A stretch of 64,000 bases of DNA from Prunella strophiata (GCA_036583965.1 JAZBQD010000030.1:111267804-111331803); one strand, 5' to 3'; shown: positions 1 through 11,414, counted from the first letter of the stretch. Notes: generated by a model from the sequence alone, not told the origin. Program-made: numbers and translations.

Positions 1-3000
1 GAAACACTAAAGGCTGAGCACAAACCAGGTTCCTGAGTGATTCTGGGGTGAAGGAGAATTAAGAGGGACAACCTAGGTACATGAAATTAGAGTGATTAAT
101 TAAAGATTTTTTTAATACCCTGGGGGATTTTTTTGATAAAAGATTATTTGCAACCTGACAATGAGTTCTTGATTTTTTCATTTTTGCCTTTTTAGAATTG
201 AAATTATAGTTTGTTTATGAATTTTTTTTTTGTATTTTTAGTTTTTTTTTTGTTTTTTGTTTTGTTTTTTTTTTTTTTTGTGTGTGTGTGTTTTTGTTGT
301 TTTTTTTTTTTTAAATCCAAAATAGTAATAGAGTAACACTGGAAAAAATTGTTACACTCTTCCCCGTGACCTTGATCAAAATAACTTATTCTGTATCCTA
401 TTTCTTTCAAATTAAAAAAACAAACCCCACAAAAACCATAAAAAACTCCCCAAAAATTGAGCTCTGCTTTTCCAAAATTCTTAGAAAGGCTGGAGTTTCT
501 CAGTTCATGCATGTAAAGACAAACATGTGCATGACAAATGAAAATGTCACCAGCAAAGCAGTCCACAGGCACGGAAACATTCTTGGCTTCTAAGCCATGG
601 GGAAAACCTGATGTACCAAAGAGAGGTTTGCATCCATCAGCTTTGCAAAATGAGGTCTTGTTGTCTTCCTCCTGGGCCTCTGGAGATCTCTGGGATGCCA
701 GAGAAAGGTGGAATGGAACTGTGTTTTACAGAATGAACTTCTAGTTCAGGATGTACCAGGGTATATTTAGACTTTTGAGTGTTTGTGTTAATGATAAACC
801 CAAAATGCGACTTAAAACTCTCACATGCTCTTAAAAAAATGTGATAATGAACTGTTTTCAGTTGCAAATGTTGGACTTTCTGCAGGATAGAGCTGAAAAA
901 TGGTTTGGGTGCTTTAAGGTTAAGTAAGTCAATAAGAAAAAAAAGCTGTTATCCCACATTTACCTGGAAATGACAGTAATGAAATATTCCAGAAAAAAAA
1001 AAAAAAAATGTCCTAAGGCAAAACACCCTGATCCCTTTCTAAAAAAATGAGTAAAAAATTGTCAACTTGGAAAGTTGATTAAGTTATTAATGTGTAAAAT
1101 GTTACATGACTTTGCACCTCAATTGTTCTGTCTTTCCAGCAGTTCATTATTCCTCGTCAGACACAGAGGTCTTCTCATAATTTATGTCTCCTGCCATTTG
1201 TTTCCAGAACCCAACAATGAGAATAATTATGCTTGCCTCTTGGAATTCTTTGTTTTCAGGAAACAATACACCAGGGAGGCTGTTTCAGAGCTGCAGCCTC
1301 TGCCAGGCAGCCAGCCAAAAAGAGGCAGAAGGCTGAAAATAAAGCTTGAAAAACTTCAGGTGATTCTTCCCTCGTTTGTAATGGTAGGGCCCACTGAAGT
1401 AAACCTGATTAATTTGCTGCTTGTAAGGGCAAGATCTGCTAATTTTACTTCAATTTGTCATTCCTTCTTAAATAGTTTGCACTGTTTCTTATGTTGGGCA
1501 TCAGAAATCTATTTCTTGGAGTTGTTTGCAGGATTTCTGATTGATAATGCACAGAACATTGAATTAGAGCAGCTTGTAACTGCTGAACTCAGAGGCTGAA
1601 GTCTTTTGGGCTGAGGGTCTGCCAGAGACTCCTCCTGTTTTCTGCAAGTTTGTTCTCTGGCTGCACTGGGGAAAAGCATATTGTGCTGTAGCTGAAAAAA
1701 AAAGAAAAAATTCGATTTGGGGTGTTCATGTGTGAGAAGCAAATCTGGGATGTCCAGGTGCTAGAAAACACAACAAAACAAAAAAGACTCAAAGGAAATT
1801 AGCCTATGAGGTATGTATAATAAAACCAAATGTGAGCATGCTTATTTTCCTACAAAAATCAGCTTACATGTGCTCAGTGGCAGCCCATCTGGCAGCTCCT
1901 TTCCTCCCAGGGCCCCTTTTGCACCACATTCCATCTCCTGGTTGCTCTGCACCCTCAGGCTGGAGGAAGCTCCTTGGTCCTGCTGTGGGGCTGGATCAGA
2001 CTTTGCTTGGAGCTCCTGCTCTTGGGCACTGCAGTGCTGAGCAGAAATCACAGCAGTGACAGGAGGCTCCTGGGAGAGTGCAGGGAGGGGAGACAGCTCC
2101 CAGCTGAGGTGGCCTGGCGTGCTCAGGGCTGGACAGAAGAGCTGTGACAGCACAAAGGGAAAGGGACCTGCACAGTGACGTGACTTGGAGGAGAAAAAGG
2201 GGTGACAGGAGCAGTGGACACAGAGCACAGGAGCTTTGAGCACTTCTCACCAAAGGGGGATGTGAGTGCAGGAATCCAACACACCTCGGATGAAGTGGTT
2301 CAGTAACTAATTAAGATTTTCCATACAGGAATCTGTTCTGTCTTATTTTGAGAGCAATGAGACCTTCTGGATTCTCAGAGGCTTTTTCCTTCTTAGTCTC
2401 CACTGGATGAGTTTATTGGCTGCATTTTAACAGTTTCTGAAGTACCACAAAAAAAACAAACCTTCAGGGTTTCACCTTCTACTCTGGTCCCCATGACAAA
2501 GGTTTGGGTGGTGTTGCTTTTGAATATGATTTTCAGGATTTAGTACTGGTAATCCTATTAGTCTATTTAGGAAATGAAAAAAAAAAAGAAAAAAAGAAAT
2601 AGACGCTGACTCAGTGTTGGAGGTAATCTCCTTTATTAGACTTGTATGAGAGAATACATTTTTCAAAGAGGAAAAGCACTCAGGAATTTCTGCTTCATCT
2701 TTCCAGGGTCTCATGTAGGCTGAATATAATGTTAGTGTGAAAGGACTGAATAATTTTTTTGTTACCTCATATTAGCAATACCCTGTATCCATCTCCTGTA
2801 CTCCATTAACACTTTGGCAAATCTTACCCCTTTATAACAGGAGAGAGCTCTAACACATAGTTTGGGCTCACTCCACCTTGTATAAGCAGGCTCAGCTTTA
2901 AATAGTTCATAATAAGCATTTGGATTTGAAGGGGAATTGGCAGGAATGCCTTCTGCTAGGTGACCTTTGCAAATATGTCTGCTGCTGCTACATGTAGTAC

Positions 3001-3837
3001 CTAAGGAGATGGTGTTTACTGCACTGGTTCTCTCCTGGGAGCTGGGAAAGAGGACAAAGCAGCTCTTTGAGGCTTGGCAGAAGATAATCAGAAATGTCAC
3101 TCCCCACTCCATTCCTGCCAAATGCAATTAGGACTTTTGCCGGGGAGAAAATCATTTAGGGGTTGCACTTAAATCTTCGAAGGCACATGTGAAATGCTTC
3201 ATTTTCAGCAGCTGATGCTGTAAACAGAATGGAGATACGAGTAATGGAGTAGAATTTGTTTTTCCTTGCAATGAATGCAAGGCATAAAGTGTTTATTGAC
3301 TTAAAAAGAGAAACTGAACAAACAGAATAAAGAAGAAAGCATTCACGGCTGCTTTGAAGGAAAGAATGTTTTTATTTCATACTTTGAAGAAATTGTTCAA
3401 GTGGTTCAGCCGTGTAAAAATGTGACCCCCTCTAATGCTGCCAAGGGCAGTGAGATCAGGGATAATCTGCTGAGGAAATGCAGCTCACGCAAGCCAAAGG
3501 CAGAGTTTTAAACTTACAGCACCAATTTTTTTTTTTTTTTTCCAAGAGGGAAGCATGGGCAGAAGGGGTTTTTTTTGCTTCCTGAAGAATCCCATTACCT
3601 GTTTTGATGAATGTTCTCTCTTTGCTGTGGATGCATGTGGATGTGAGGCACAGTCTGACACATCTTCTCCTTCCATACCCGCTTTGTCTTCCCAGTTAAA
3701 AGCTCCACATAAGAGTAAAGGGGCTTTAGGAAAACTCTATAAAAGTTACCTTTCATCTTGCATTATTCTTCTAAAAGAATTGCAGGATAAGGGCCAGAAA
3801 AAGTAGACCAAACTGGTACTTTGCAGAACCTTTATGT
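1..3837. other. Non-genic unique DNA, no gene recognised
   Basis: I see no exon, RNA gene or recognisable transposon here apart from the low-complexity block near 220-312. The sequence is AT-rich and CpG-poor, with frequent A and T runs, for example near 994-1008 and 3527-3541. The longest open frame, 1075-1599 on the plus strand, has no motif I know and is treated as chance. Old, unrecognisable repeat remnants cannot be excluded. Confidence 0.6.
220..312. repeat. T-rich / TG low-complexity tract
   Basis: Long T runs are broken by single G and A bases, with a short (GT)n stretch near 280-291. This is simple sequence. It makes a lysine-rich minus-strand open frame around 204-572 that has no coding significance. 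Confidence 0.9.
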
Positions 3838-4028
3838 TAAGCAGGGACACCTTCCACTATTCCAGTTTGCTCCAAGACCCATCCAACCTGTCCTTGGACA
3901 CTTTCAGGGATGGGGCAGCCACAACTTCTATGTGCCTGGGCCTCACCACTCTCACAGGCAGGAATTTCTTCTCAATACCCAATCTAAACCTGCTGTATTC
4001 CAGTTTAAAGCTATTTTTGTGGCCATAC
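3838..4028 (-). mobile_element. CR1 LINE 3' fragment
   Basis: Read on the plus strand this is the complement of a CR1 3' region. It has the familiar blocks GCAGGGACACCTTCCACT, CCAACCTGTCCTTGGACA, TTTCAGGGATGGGGCAGCC and the CTCACCACTCTCACAGG block followed by an AATACCCAATCTAAACC block. Divergence from the usual avian form and loss of the terminal tail suggest an old 5'-truncated copy. No reverse-transcriptase frame survives. Confidence 0.85.
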
Positions 4029-4820
4029 AGAGATGAATGCTCTCATCATTGCTGTGGTGAGATGTGATGTGCACATGTTAGGCTCATCACAGTTCTGGGG
4101 ATGTGCAAATTACTCTTCATATTTGTGTGGTGCTGTAGTGCCCTTGGACACTGCTGCCTGCACCCTCTGATTCCCAGTTCCTGCTGGAAAATTTTGACAA
4201 TGCTTCCTCTCCAGGGGAAGAATGGATGGAGAACTTTTCCTCCTTTCCTGCCCCTTTGGTGTCAGTGCTGTGTCTCGGGTTGGAAATGGGGGCTGTGTGC
4301 TCTGTCCCCATCTGTCAGAGCTGGGCCAGCTCTCTGCTGTTCTTTGGGCAGTTTTTTCTTTCTCTCTCCCACAGCCAATCCTCCCTCCAGGAGATCTCTT
4401 CTGTGCATGGGTCATTAATTATTAATTATCTTCTGTCCATGGCCAGTGAGTGTCCCTGCATGGCTGATCAAATTCCATCATCCCACTGGGAGATGCTCTG
4501 CCCAGGGCAGGAGCCAAGCATTCCTACCTGGATAGAATCTGACCCTGGAACAGCACAGCAGCCTTTGCCCACTGCTGCATTCCCAGAGGAGCAGCTTTCT
4601 TCTGCTCTGCATTGCCAGAGGGAGAGCAGGCCCATCTGCAGCAGCCCTGGAGCTGCAGAGGAAAACTCCCCCCTTGTGCAGGATCCCTGCTGCAGCAGAA
4701 CCAGCCCTGGCACTGCAGGAGGCTGCAGCCCCCATGGCATGGGACTGTGCCACCACCCTGACACACAGGGCTCAGCTCCTCTGCTGACTCTGGCAGTGTT
4801 TTTTGTTTTTGTTTGTACTA

Positions 4821-4824
<4 letters not shown>
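4029..4824. other. Unique DNA up to a poly-T tract
   Basis: The sequence is moderately GC-rich and contains CAGAGG/CTGCAG-type words but no repeat family I can name. A plus-strand open frame of 211 codons (4226-4861) runs into the T tract and encodes a terminal poly-phenylalanine. That ending, and the lack of any domain, argue against a gene. Confidence 0.5.

Positions 4825-4859
<35 letters not shown>
4825..4859. repeat. Poly-T run, 35 nt
   Basis: There are thirty-five consecutive T residues. It could be the A tail of a retroposed sequence lying to the right on the minus strand, but I see no polyadenylation signal or flanking duplication to support that. It may equally be simple slippage. 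Confidence 0.95.
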
Positions 4860-4861
<2 letters not shown>

Positions 4862-5454
4862 TTTTCCAAGAACTGTTATTCCTATTCCCATATCTTTGCC
4901 TGAGAGCCCCTTAATTTCAAAATTACAATAATTCACAGGGAGGGGGTTTACATTTTCCATTTCAGGGGAAGCTCCTGCCTTCCTTAAACAGACACCTGTC
5001 TGTTCAAACCAAGACATGCTGCCAGGTCAGTGTGGTGCTGTGAGTACTGAAAGATGAGTTCTGTGACATAGGGGGTCCTGCAGTCCTTGCATTGACATGA
5101 GAGAGATGAAATATCCTAGAGCAGGTCTTTAAAATTAGAGAGAGATACCACCTCCAACACTCTGCTTCTCCTAAAATGTCACTGACTTCTTGTTCCTGGA
5201 ATATTATAATATCTCTCTTTGCTATTCCTGTTGTGAGAAAACTCCAGTGCAATTGCTCACTAGTCTCTCACAGTTCCAAATATAAAGTCCTATTTAAAGC
5301 AGGCTGCTTCAGGGGGCCTGAACCCCCAAATAGTTTTCTGTGCAGTGAAGAAACACTGCTCTGGCCATGCCCTGGATTGGGTTGCAGGGTTGCTGAGTGG
5401 ATGGACTGGGAGCCTGACCTTCAGGGTGGTGTTTCCTAGGACAATGTGGGTGGA
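4860..5454. other. Unique DNA left of a CR1
   Basis: No gene or clear repeat is visible until the CR1 begins. The last 100 bp (about 5350-5450) has CR1-like composition and may belong to the 5' side of the neighbouring element, but I cannot align it with confidence. Confidence 0.45.
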
Positions 5455-6046
5455 CACGTTAAGGGCACTGGTGTGGCCACACCTCCAGGGCTGTGTCCAG
5501 TTCTGGTCCTGCAGGAGAGCCCTGGAGGGGCTGGAGCGTGTCCAGGGCAGGGAACAGAGCTGGGAAGGGAATGGAGAATCCCTGAGGAGCTGGGAAGGGA
5601 ATGGAGAATCCCTGAGGAGCTGGGAAGGGAATGGAGAATCCCTGAGGAGCTGGGAAGGGAATGGAGAATCCCTGAGGGAGCTGGGCAGGGGCTGAGCCTG
5701 GAGCAAAGGAGGCTCAGGGGGCCCTTGTGGCTCTGCACAAGTCCCTGCCAGGAGGGCACAGCCGGGGGGGTCGGGCTCTGCTCCAGGGAACAGGGACAGG
5801 AGCAGAGGGAACGGCCTCAGGCTGGGCCAGGGCAGGCTCAGCTTGGCCAGCAGCAGGAATTTGCCCATGGAAAGGCTGCTCAGGCCTTGGCAGGGGCTGC
5901 CCAGGGAGCTTTGCAGTGCCCATCCCTGCAGGTGTCCCCTGCAGGTGGCACTGAGTGCTCTGGGCTGGGGACAAGGTGGGGATAATTCAAACTTGGACTT
6001 GATGATCTTGGAGGTCTTTTCCAACCTCAATGATTCAGTGAATCCT
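5455..6046 (+). mobile_element. CR1 LINE 3' end with internal 30-bp tandem repeat
   Basis: The order of blocks matches the end of CR1 ORF2 plus 3' UTR. A GGCCACACCTCCAGGGCTG block is followed by TGTCCAGTTCTGG, a 30-bp tandem segment, AAAGGAGGCTCAGGGGG, a GGCTGCCCAGGGAGCTTTG block, and the terminal TTGATGATCTTGGAGGTC, TTTTCCAACCTCAATGATTC. It is 5'-truncated, as most CR1 copies are. The 30-bp segment is present four times where ordinary CR1 has one corresponding stretch. The 228 bp at about 5727-5954 match the inverted CR1 at 43055-43282 so closely that both give the same 75-residue translation. This points to a young subfamily or to sequence exchange. The element is dead: no complete reverse transcriptase is present. 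Confidence 0.9.
5557..5676 (+). repeat. Four identical 30-bp tandem units inside CR1
   Basis: The units begin GAGCTGGGAAGGG and end GAATCCCTGAG, four times without a mismatch, then break at a shifted GGGAGCTGGGCAGG. They occupy the place of the CR1 segment between the GTGTCCAGGGCAGGGAAC block and the GAGCCTGGAGCAAAGGAG block. Their sequence is identical to the unit of the 83-copy array starting about 930 bp downstream, so this or a sister CR1 is the likely source. Confidence 0.95.
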
Positions 6047-6602
6047 CTTTCTCCATGCATATCCTTGTAAGCTTAAAATGGTTCCCTGCCATAAGAGCTG
6101 GCACCCCCATTTGCCTTAAAGCAATGACATCTGCAGCATCTTTCTGTCCTGTGGACAGCAGGCTGCTGCAGCCTTTACATCTTCTTCTCATCCTTGCCCT
6201 GTAATTTGTTTTGGCTGTTGTCACTGACCACTTCCATTCTCTTGTTTTCAGAGTCTTCCCTGGTGCTGCTGTTGCTGTAGCTGAAATCTGTAAGGTCAAA
6301 ATATCAATTTGCTTGGGTGGGCAGTGCTGCTGTAGCTGCTGTAACACAGAAAAATGGTGGTGTTAAGCTTCTCTGCATGTCAGACTTTGTTCCTTCACCC
6401 TCCTCTGTTTCTGCTTTTCCCCTTCTGGGAAGAGAACCCCAGACACAAGTCAGTGGAATTTACCAAGTTAGGAGTGCACTGAGCTAGAAAGAAATGCTGC
6501 AGGAAAGAAATGTACCCTTAATGATAATCCTCAAGCATCAAGGGAAGAGCTGCTTTGTAGCACTTTGCCCTTCAGTTCTCTTGCTCTGTGTCATCCTGCT
6601 AC
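6047..6602. other. Spacer between CR1 and the large minisatellite
   Basis: This is about 556 bp of ordinary unique sequence with no CR1 blocks. It shows that the large array is not simply an expansion of the adjacent four-copy tract. Nothing gene-like is seen. Confidence 0.6.
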
Positions 6603-9102
6603 GAAGGGAATGGAGAATCCCTGAGGAGCTGGGAAGGGAATGGAGAATCCCTGAGGAGCTGGGAAGGGAATGGAGAATCCCTGAGGAGCTGGGAAGGGAA
6701 TGGAGAATCCCTGAGGAGCTGGGAAGGGAATGGAGAATCCCTGAGGAGCTGGGAAGGGAATGGAGAATCCCTGAGGAGCTGGGAAGGGAATGGAGAATCC
6801 CTGAGGAGCTGGGAAGGGAATGGAGAATCCCTGAGGAGCTGGGAAGGGAATGGAGAATCCCTGAGGAGCTGGGAAGGGAATGGAGAATCCCTGAGGAGCT
6901 GGGAAGGGAATGGAGAATCCCTGAGGAGCTGGGAAGGGAATGGAGAATCCCTGAGGAGCTGGGAAGGGAATGGAGAATCCCTGAGGAGCTGGGAAGGGAA
7001 TGGAGAATCCCTGAGGAGCTGGGAAGGGAATGGAGAATCCCTGAGGAGCTGGGAAGGGAATGGAGAATCCCTGAGGAGCTGGGAAGGGAATGGAGAATCC
7101 CTGAGGAGCTGGGAAGGGAATGGAGAATCCCTGAGGAGCTGGGAAGGGAATGGAGAATCCCTGAGGAGCTGGGAAGGGAATGGAGAATCCCTGAGGAGCT
7201 GGGAAGGGAATGGAGAATCCCTGAGGAGCTGGGAAGGGAATGGAGAATCCCTGAGGAGCTGGGAAGGGAATGGAGAATCCCTGAGGAGCTGGGAAGGGAA
7301 TGGAGAATCCCTGAGGAGCTGGGAAGGGAATGGAGAATCCCTGAGGAGCTGGGAAGGGAATGGAGAATCCCTGAGGAGCTGGGAAGGGAATGGAGAATCC
7401 CTGAGGAGCTGGGAAGGGAATGGAGAATCCCTGAGGAGCTGGGAAGGGAATGGAGAATCCCTGAGGAGCTGGGAAGGGAATGGAGAATCCCTGAGGAGCT
7501 GGGAAGGGAATGGAGAATCCCTGAGGAGCTGGGAAGGGAATGGAGAATCCCTGAGGAGCTGGGAAGGGAATGGAGAATCCCTGAGGAGCTGGGAAGGGAA
7601 TGGAGAATCCCTGAGGAGCTGGGAAGGGAATGGAGAATCCCTGAGGAGCTGGGAAGGGAATGGAGAATCCCTGAGGAGCTGGGAAGGGAATGGAGAATCC
7701 CTGAGGAGCTGGGAAGGGAATGGAGAATCCCTGAGGAGCTGGGAAGGGAATGGAGAATCCCTGAGGAGCTGGGAAGGGAATGGAGAATCCCTGAGGAGCT
7801 GGGAAGGGAATGGAGAATCCCTGAGGAGCTGGGAAGGGAATGGAGAATCCCTGAGGAGCTGGGAAGGGAATGGAGAATCCCTGAGGAGCTGGGAAGGGAA
7901 TGGAGAATCCCTGAGGAGCTGGGAAGGGAATGGAGAATCCCTGAGGAGCTGGGAAGGGAATGGAGAATCCCTGAGGAGCTGGGAAGGGAATGGAGAATCC
8001 CTGAGGAGCTGGGAAGGGAATGGAGAATCCCTGAGGAGCTGGGAAGGGAATGGAGAATCCCTGAGGAGCTGGGAAGGGAATGGAGAATCCCTGAGGAGCT
8101 GGGAAGGGAATGGAGAATCCCTGAGGAGCTGGGAAGGGAATGGAGAATCCCTGAGGAGCTGGGAAGGGAATGGAGAATCCCTGAGGAGCTGGGAAGGGAA
8201 TGGAGAATCCCTGAGGAGCTGGGAAGGGAATGGAGAATCCCTGAGGAGCTGGGAAGGGAATGGAGAATCCCTGAGGAGCTGGGAAGGGAATGGAGAATCC
8301 CTGAGGAGCTGGGAAGGGAATGGAGAATCCCTGAGGAGCTGGGAAGGGAATGGAGAATCCCTGAGGAGCTGGGAAGGGAATGGAGAATCCCTGAGGAGCT
8401 GGGAAGGGAATGGAGAATCCCTGAGGAGCTGGGAAGGGAATGGAGAATCCCTGAGGAGCTGGGAAGGGAATGGAGAATCCCTGAGGAGCTGGGAAGGGAA
8501 TGGAGAATCCCTGAGGAGCTGGGAAGGGAATGGAGAATCCCTGAGGAGCTGGGAAGGGAATGGAGAATCCCTGAGGAGCTGGGAAGGGAATGGAGAATCC
8601 CTGAGGAGCTGGGAAGGGAATGGAGAATCCCTGAGGAGCTGGGAAGGGAATGGAGAATCCCTGAGGAGCTGGGAAGGGAATGGAGAATCCCTGAGGAGCT
8701 GGGAAGGGAATGGAGAATCCCTGAGGAGCTGGGAAGGGAATGGAGAATCCCTGAGGAGCTGGGAAGGGAATGGAGAATCCCTGAGGAGCTGGGAAGGGAA
8801 TGGAGAATCCCTGAGGAGCTGGGAAGGGAATGGAGAATCCCTGAGGAGCTGGGAAGGGAATGGAGAATCCCTGAGGAGCTGGGAAGGGAATGGAGAATCC
8901 CTGAGGAGCTGGGAAGGGAATGGAGAATCCCTGAGGAGCTGGGAAGGGAATGGAGAATCCCTGAGGAGCTGGGAAGGGAATGGAGAATCCCTGAGGAGCT
9001 GGGAAGGGAATGGAGAATCCCTGAGGAGCTGGGAAGGGAATGGAGAATCCCTGAGGAGCTGGGAAGGGAATGGAGAATCCCTGAGGAGCTGGGAAGGGAA
9101 TG
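6603..9102 (+). repeat. 30-bp minisatellite, 83 units + 10 bp, perfectly homogeneous
   Basis: The unit begins GGGAAGGGAATGG, continues with AGAATCCC and ends TGAGGAGCT. It has 13 G, 4 C, 9 A and 4 T, so this strand is 73% purine. Reading through 6603-9102 I find no substitution or length variant. The tract is 2,500 bp, that is 83 periods plus 10 bp, and the same ten bases GAAGGGAATG sit at both edges (6603-6612 and 9093-9102). The unit equals the four-copy segment in the CR1 at 5557-5676 and is the parent type of the 15 diverged copies at 43708-44161. Neither flank is CR1. Five of six frames are open throughout. The plus frames repeat REWRIPEELG or GNGESLRSWE, and the minus frames repeat SSSGILHSLP, APQGFSIPFP or LLRDSPFPSQ. 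The remaining plus frame has TGA in every unit. This is a consequence of period 30, not evidence of coding. Copy number could be affected by assembly. Confidence 0.97.
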
Positions 9103-11414
9103 TGGCTGTGTTTGACCCAACAGTTTGTTCCTCCTTCTTTTTTCATGGTGCTTCACCTCATTTCCAGCCTGACTGCTCAAGTTCTTAGCAGTTTTGAGGT
9201 GCTGCTTTTAGCACTGTGCCCAGGGTATTGTTCTGGCCTCTGTGTTATCTCTCTATTTACACTATCAGCAGCACTTTTGCTCCTGGCCAGTGATATTGGT
9301 ATGCTCAGAGCACCCAGGTATGTTCCTTCTTTCTTGTCTGCACACGTACTCATCAATAATTCTGTTTCTGCCTCCCTTATCTCCCTCTTGGAGAGATACA
9401 ACTGCTTTAAAGATAACAAAACCCAGGAATTCTATTCTTCCCCTCTGATTCTCACCATTCATCTTTCTCCCCTCACTAGCAATGCTTGTGTCATTTTTGT
9501 TGTTATTGCCAAGGAAATGCCTTTTTAAAAAACAGTGGTGCTCAGCTTTGGACCTGTCTCCCCCACACTATCAAAACATGGCATGTGTATTTTTAGCCAC
9601 AGTTCATCACAATTCTTAATTTTGGTTAAGTGGATAATAAGCCCTTCCATGTGTCTTTGTTTTGTGCCTCAACATCAGCCATATTATCTATGATTATTTC
9701 TTCATTTTCCTACCCTGCACCCCTCTAAAGCTGATACAAACCAGAATGATTTTTTTTTTCACTTTTTTCTGTTCCTCATGATCCCCATTTTCCTGAAGAA
9801 TACCTTTTGTAGCCTGATATTCTCACCTTATGCTTAGTATGGCTGTTTTGTTTATTTTTCCCATCTCCTTCATCACCTGCCAGTTCACATTTTTTTTTTT
9901 TTAGCATGCTTTTCTCATTCCTTACTCTTTCTACATCAAGCTTTTCTCATTTTGTACTGTAGAATTTTTTTATTAACTCCTTTTACTTCTTGTTTATTTC
10001 TGAAGTTTAAATCCTTTCTTAAAAGGACTTTCTGTGTTTTTCTCCTTAATCCCAAGCATATTGTCTCTTATAGATCAGCATTACTTGTTTTCTTTACTAG
10101 GCTATATTGCCCTGGAAGATATTGAACTTGCCTGATGTTTTTATGTTTTTGTTGTTATTTGTTTCTTTATATAATCCTTCTCCAAGTGTCATACTAGAAA
10201 CCTTTACAAAGGGTATGAACCTTTTATTTCCACTTCATCGTTATTCTGTTTCTGCTCAAAACTAGCATAGTTTTAAGACTATATTTCCCAGAAAGATAAA
10301 AATATGAGAGGTCTTCTTTTCAAAGGAATCAAAGATGTAAGAACTCACAAACAACTTCTTCAGAGCCTGAAAAAAATTACTGCATTGGGCAATCCAACTG
10401 TGGAAGGGAAAGGAAAACTTTGGAGAGGGTTCAAGGCCCAGCTGAATCTTGGGCTGCAGACAGTTTCTTGGCCTTTTTTTATCTGAATGTGTTTTCATCC
10501 CAAATGCCAAACACAGTTGGTCACAGATTCCTGAAGTGCTGAATGAGACACAAGGAGAAAGAAAAAGCCTACAAAACTGTGCTGGATGGGTGGCTGTAAG
10601 CCTGGAGGCACATCCAACTTTGAAAGCCAGAGAAAAATACTTCTGGTTTGGTGATTCAATGTGTTGCTTAGGGTGCTGATTCCATCTCAAATCTCTCTGT
10701 ATTTGAGACAGTGCTCAACTCCTGAAGATAGATACTTTTAGTGCAATTCTCCTCTTTCTATGAAAAAAAAAAAAAAAACATTATCTATCCTTTACATCTC
10801 TAGGGGAAAGAACATTTGATGTGACTGTGTCTGAAAGATTCATAAACCAGAACGTGTATGAAGTCTTCTAAGATTTAAAAAAAAAGGAAAAGAACAAAAC
10901 AAAATAAAAACATACTGTGGTTTTTAAATCCATCTTCCTGATTTGTGGGACAGGTGATTTGTCATTTGCCATCACAATCAGAACACAAATGCCTCTCACT
11001 CCTACCAGAGGTGGGGAGATGTGGAAAGATCAATTCCTCCAGGAGGCCTTTGTAAAAGAAGAGGGACAGTGGGGAAAAGGAGTATTTCCATGGGAAAATC
11101 ATGGAAGCTCCATTTTTGTGACACAATACTGGGAAAAGCTCCATCATGTGCAGACTGAGGAAACTGGGAGACACTTATGAGAAACTGCTCCATGAGGGGC
11201 CATGCCTGGGAGGATTGAGGCCTCTTAAAATGCTCTTAGCTGTACCTAAGCCTGGGGTGGGCTTACACCTCTGTTTCAGAGGTGTGAAGTTTGGAGATGT
11301 GTAAAAAACTCAGAGAATCTTTAGAGACCTGGAAGGATGGTGCTGTTCCCTGTGCAGTTCAGTGATGCAGGGATTTAGACCAGGCTTTGGATTTCTTGTC
11401 TGGATTAGAGAAAC
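9103..11414. other. Unique, pyrimidine-rich DNA, no gene recognised
   Basis: The plus strand from about 9200 to 10250 is markedly T- and C-rich, with T runs near 9750 and 9890-9902. It could be an old antisense repeat too decayed to name. The part from 10250 to 11414 is unremarkable. Open frames are short and show no domain. Confidence 0.5.

Noticed and set aside
204..572. Lysine-rich minus-strand frame
   Set aside because: Product of a T-rich simple-sequence tract read on the opposite strand.
1075..1599. Plus-strand open frame of about 170 codons
   Set aside because: It is long for AT-rich DNA, but the nominal start is TTG and I recognise no motif, splice context or family. A comparison with other birds would be needed to revive it.
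4110..4764. Overlapping frames on both strands suggesting an exon
   Set aside because: Several frames are open together because the region is CAG/CTG-word rich; no splice sites or domain support a coding role.
4226..4861. Plus-strand frame of 211 codons
   Set aside because: It ends in poly-Phe encoded by the T run and has no domain.
5290..6060. Minus-strand frame of 256 codons
   Set aside because: It lies antisense over CR1 and its four tandem units; Pro/Leu-rich composition follows from the repeat.
6603..9102. CRISPR-like array
   Set aside because: The 30-bp repeat length is similar, but the units are directly adjacent with no spacers, and the genome is avian.
6494..9188. Open frames of 851-880 codons on both strands
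   Set aside because: They consist entirely of a 10-residue repeat from a 30-bp minisatellite and occur in several frames at once. No domain, no codon signal, no gene structure.
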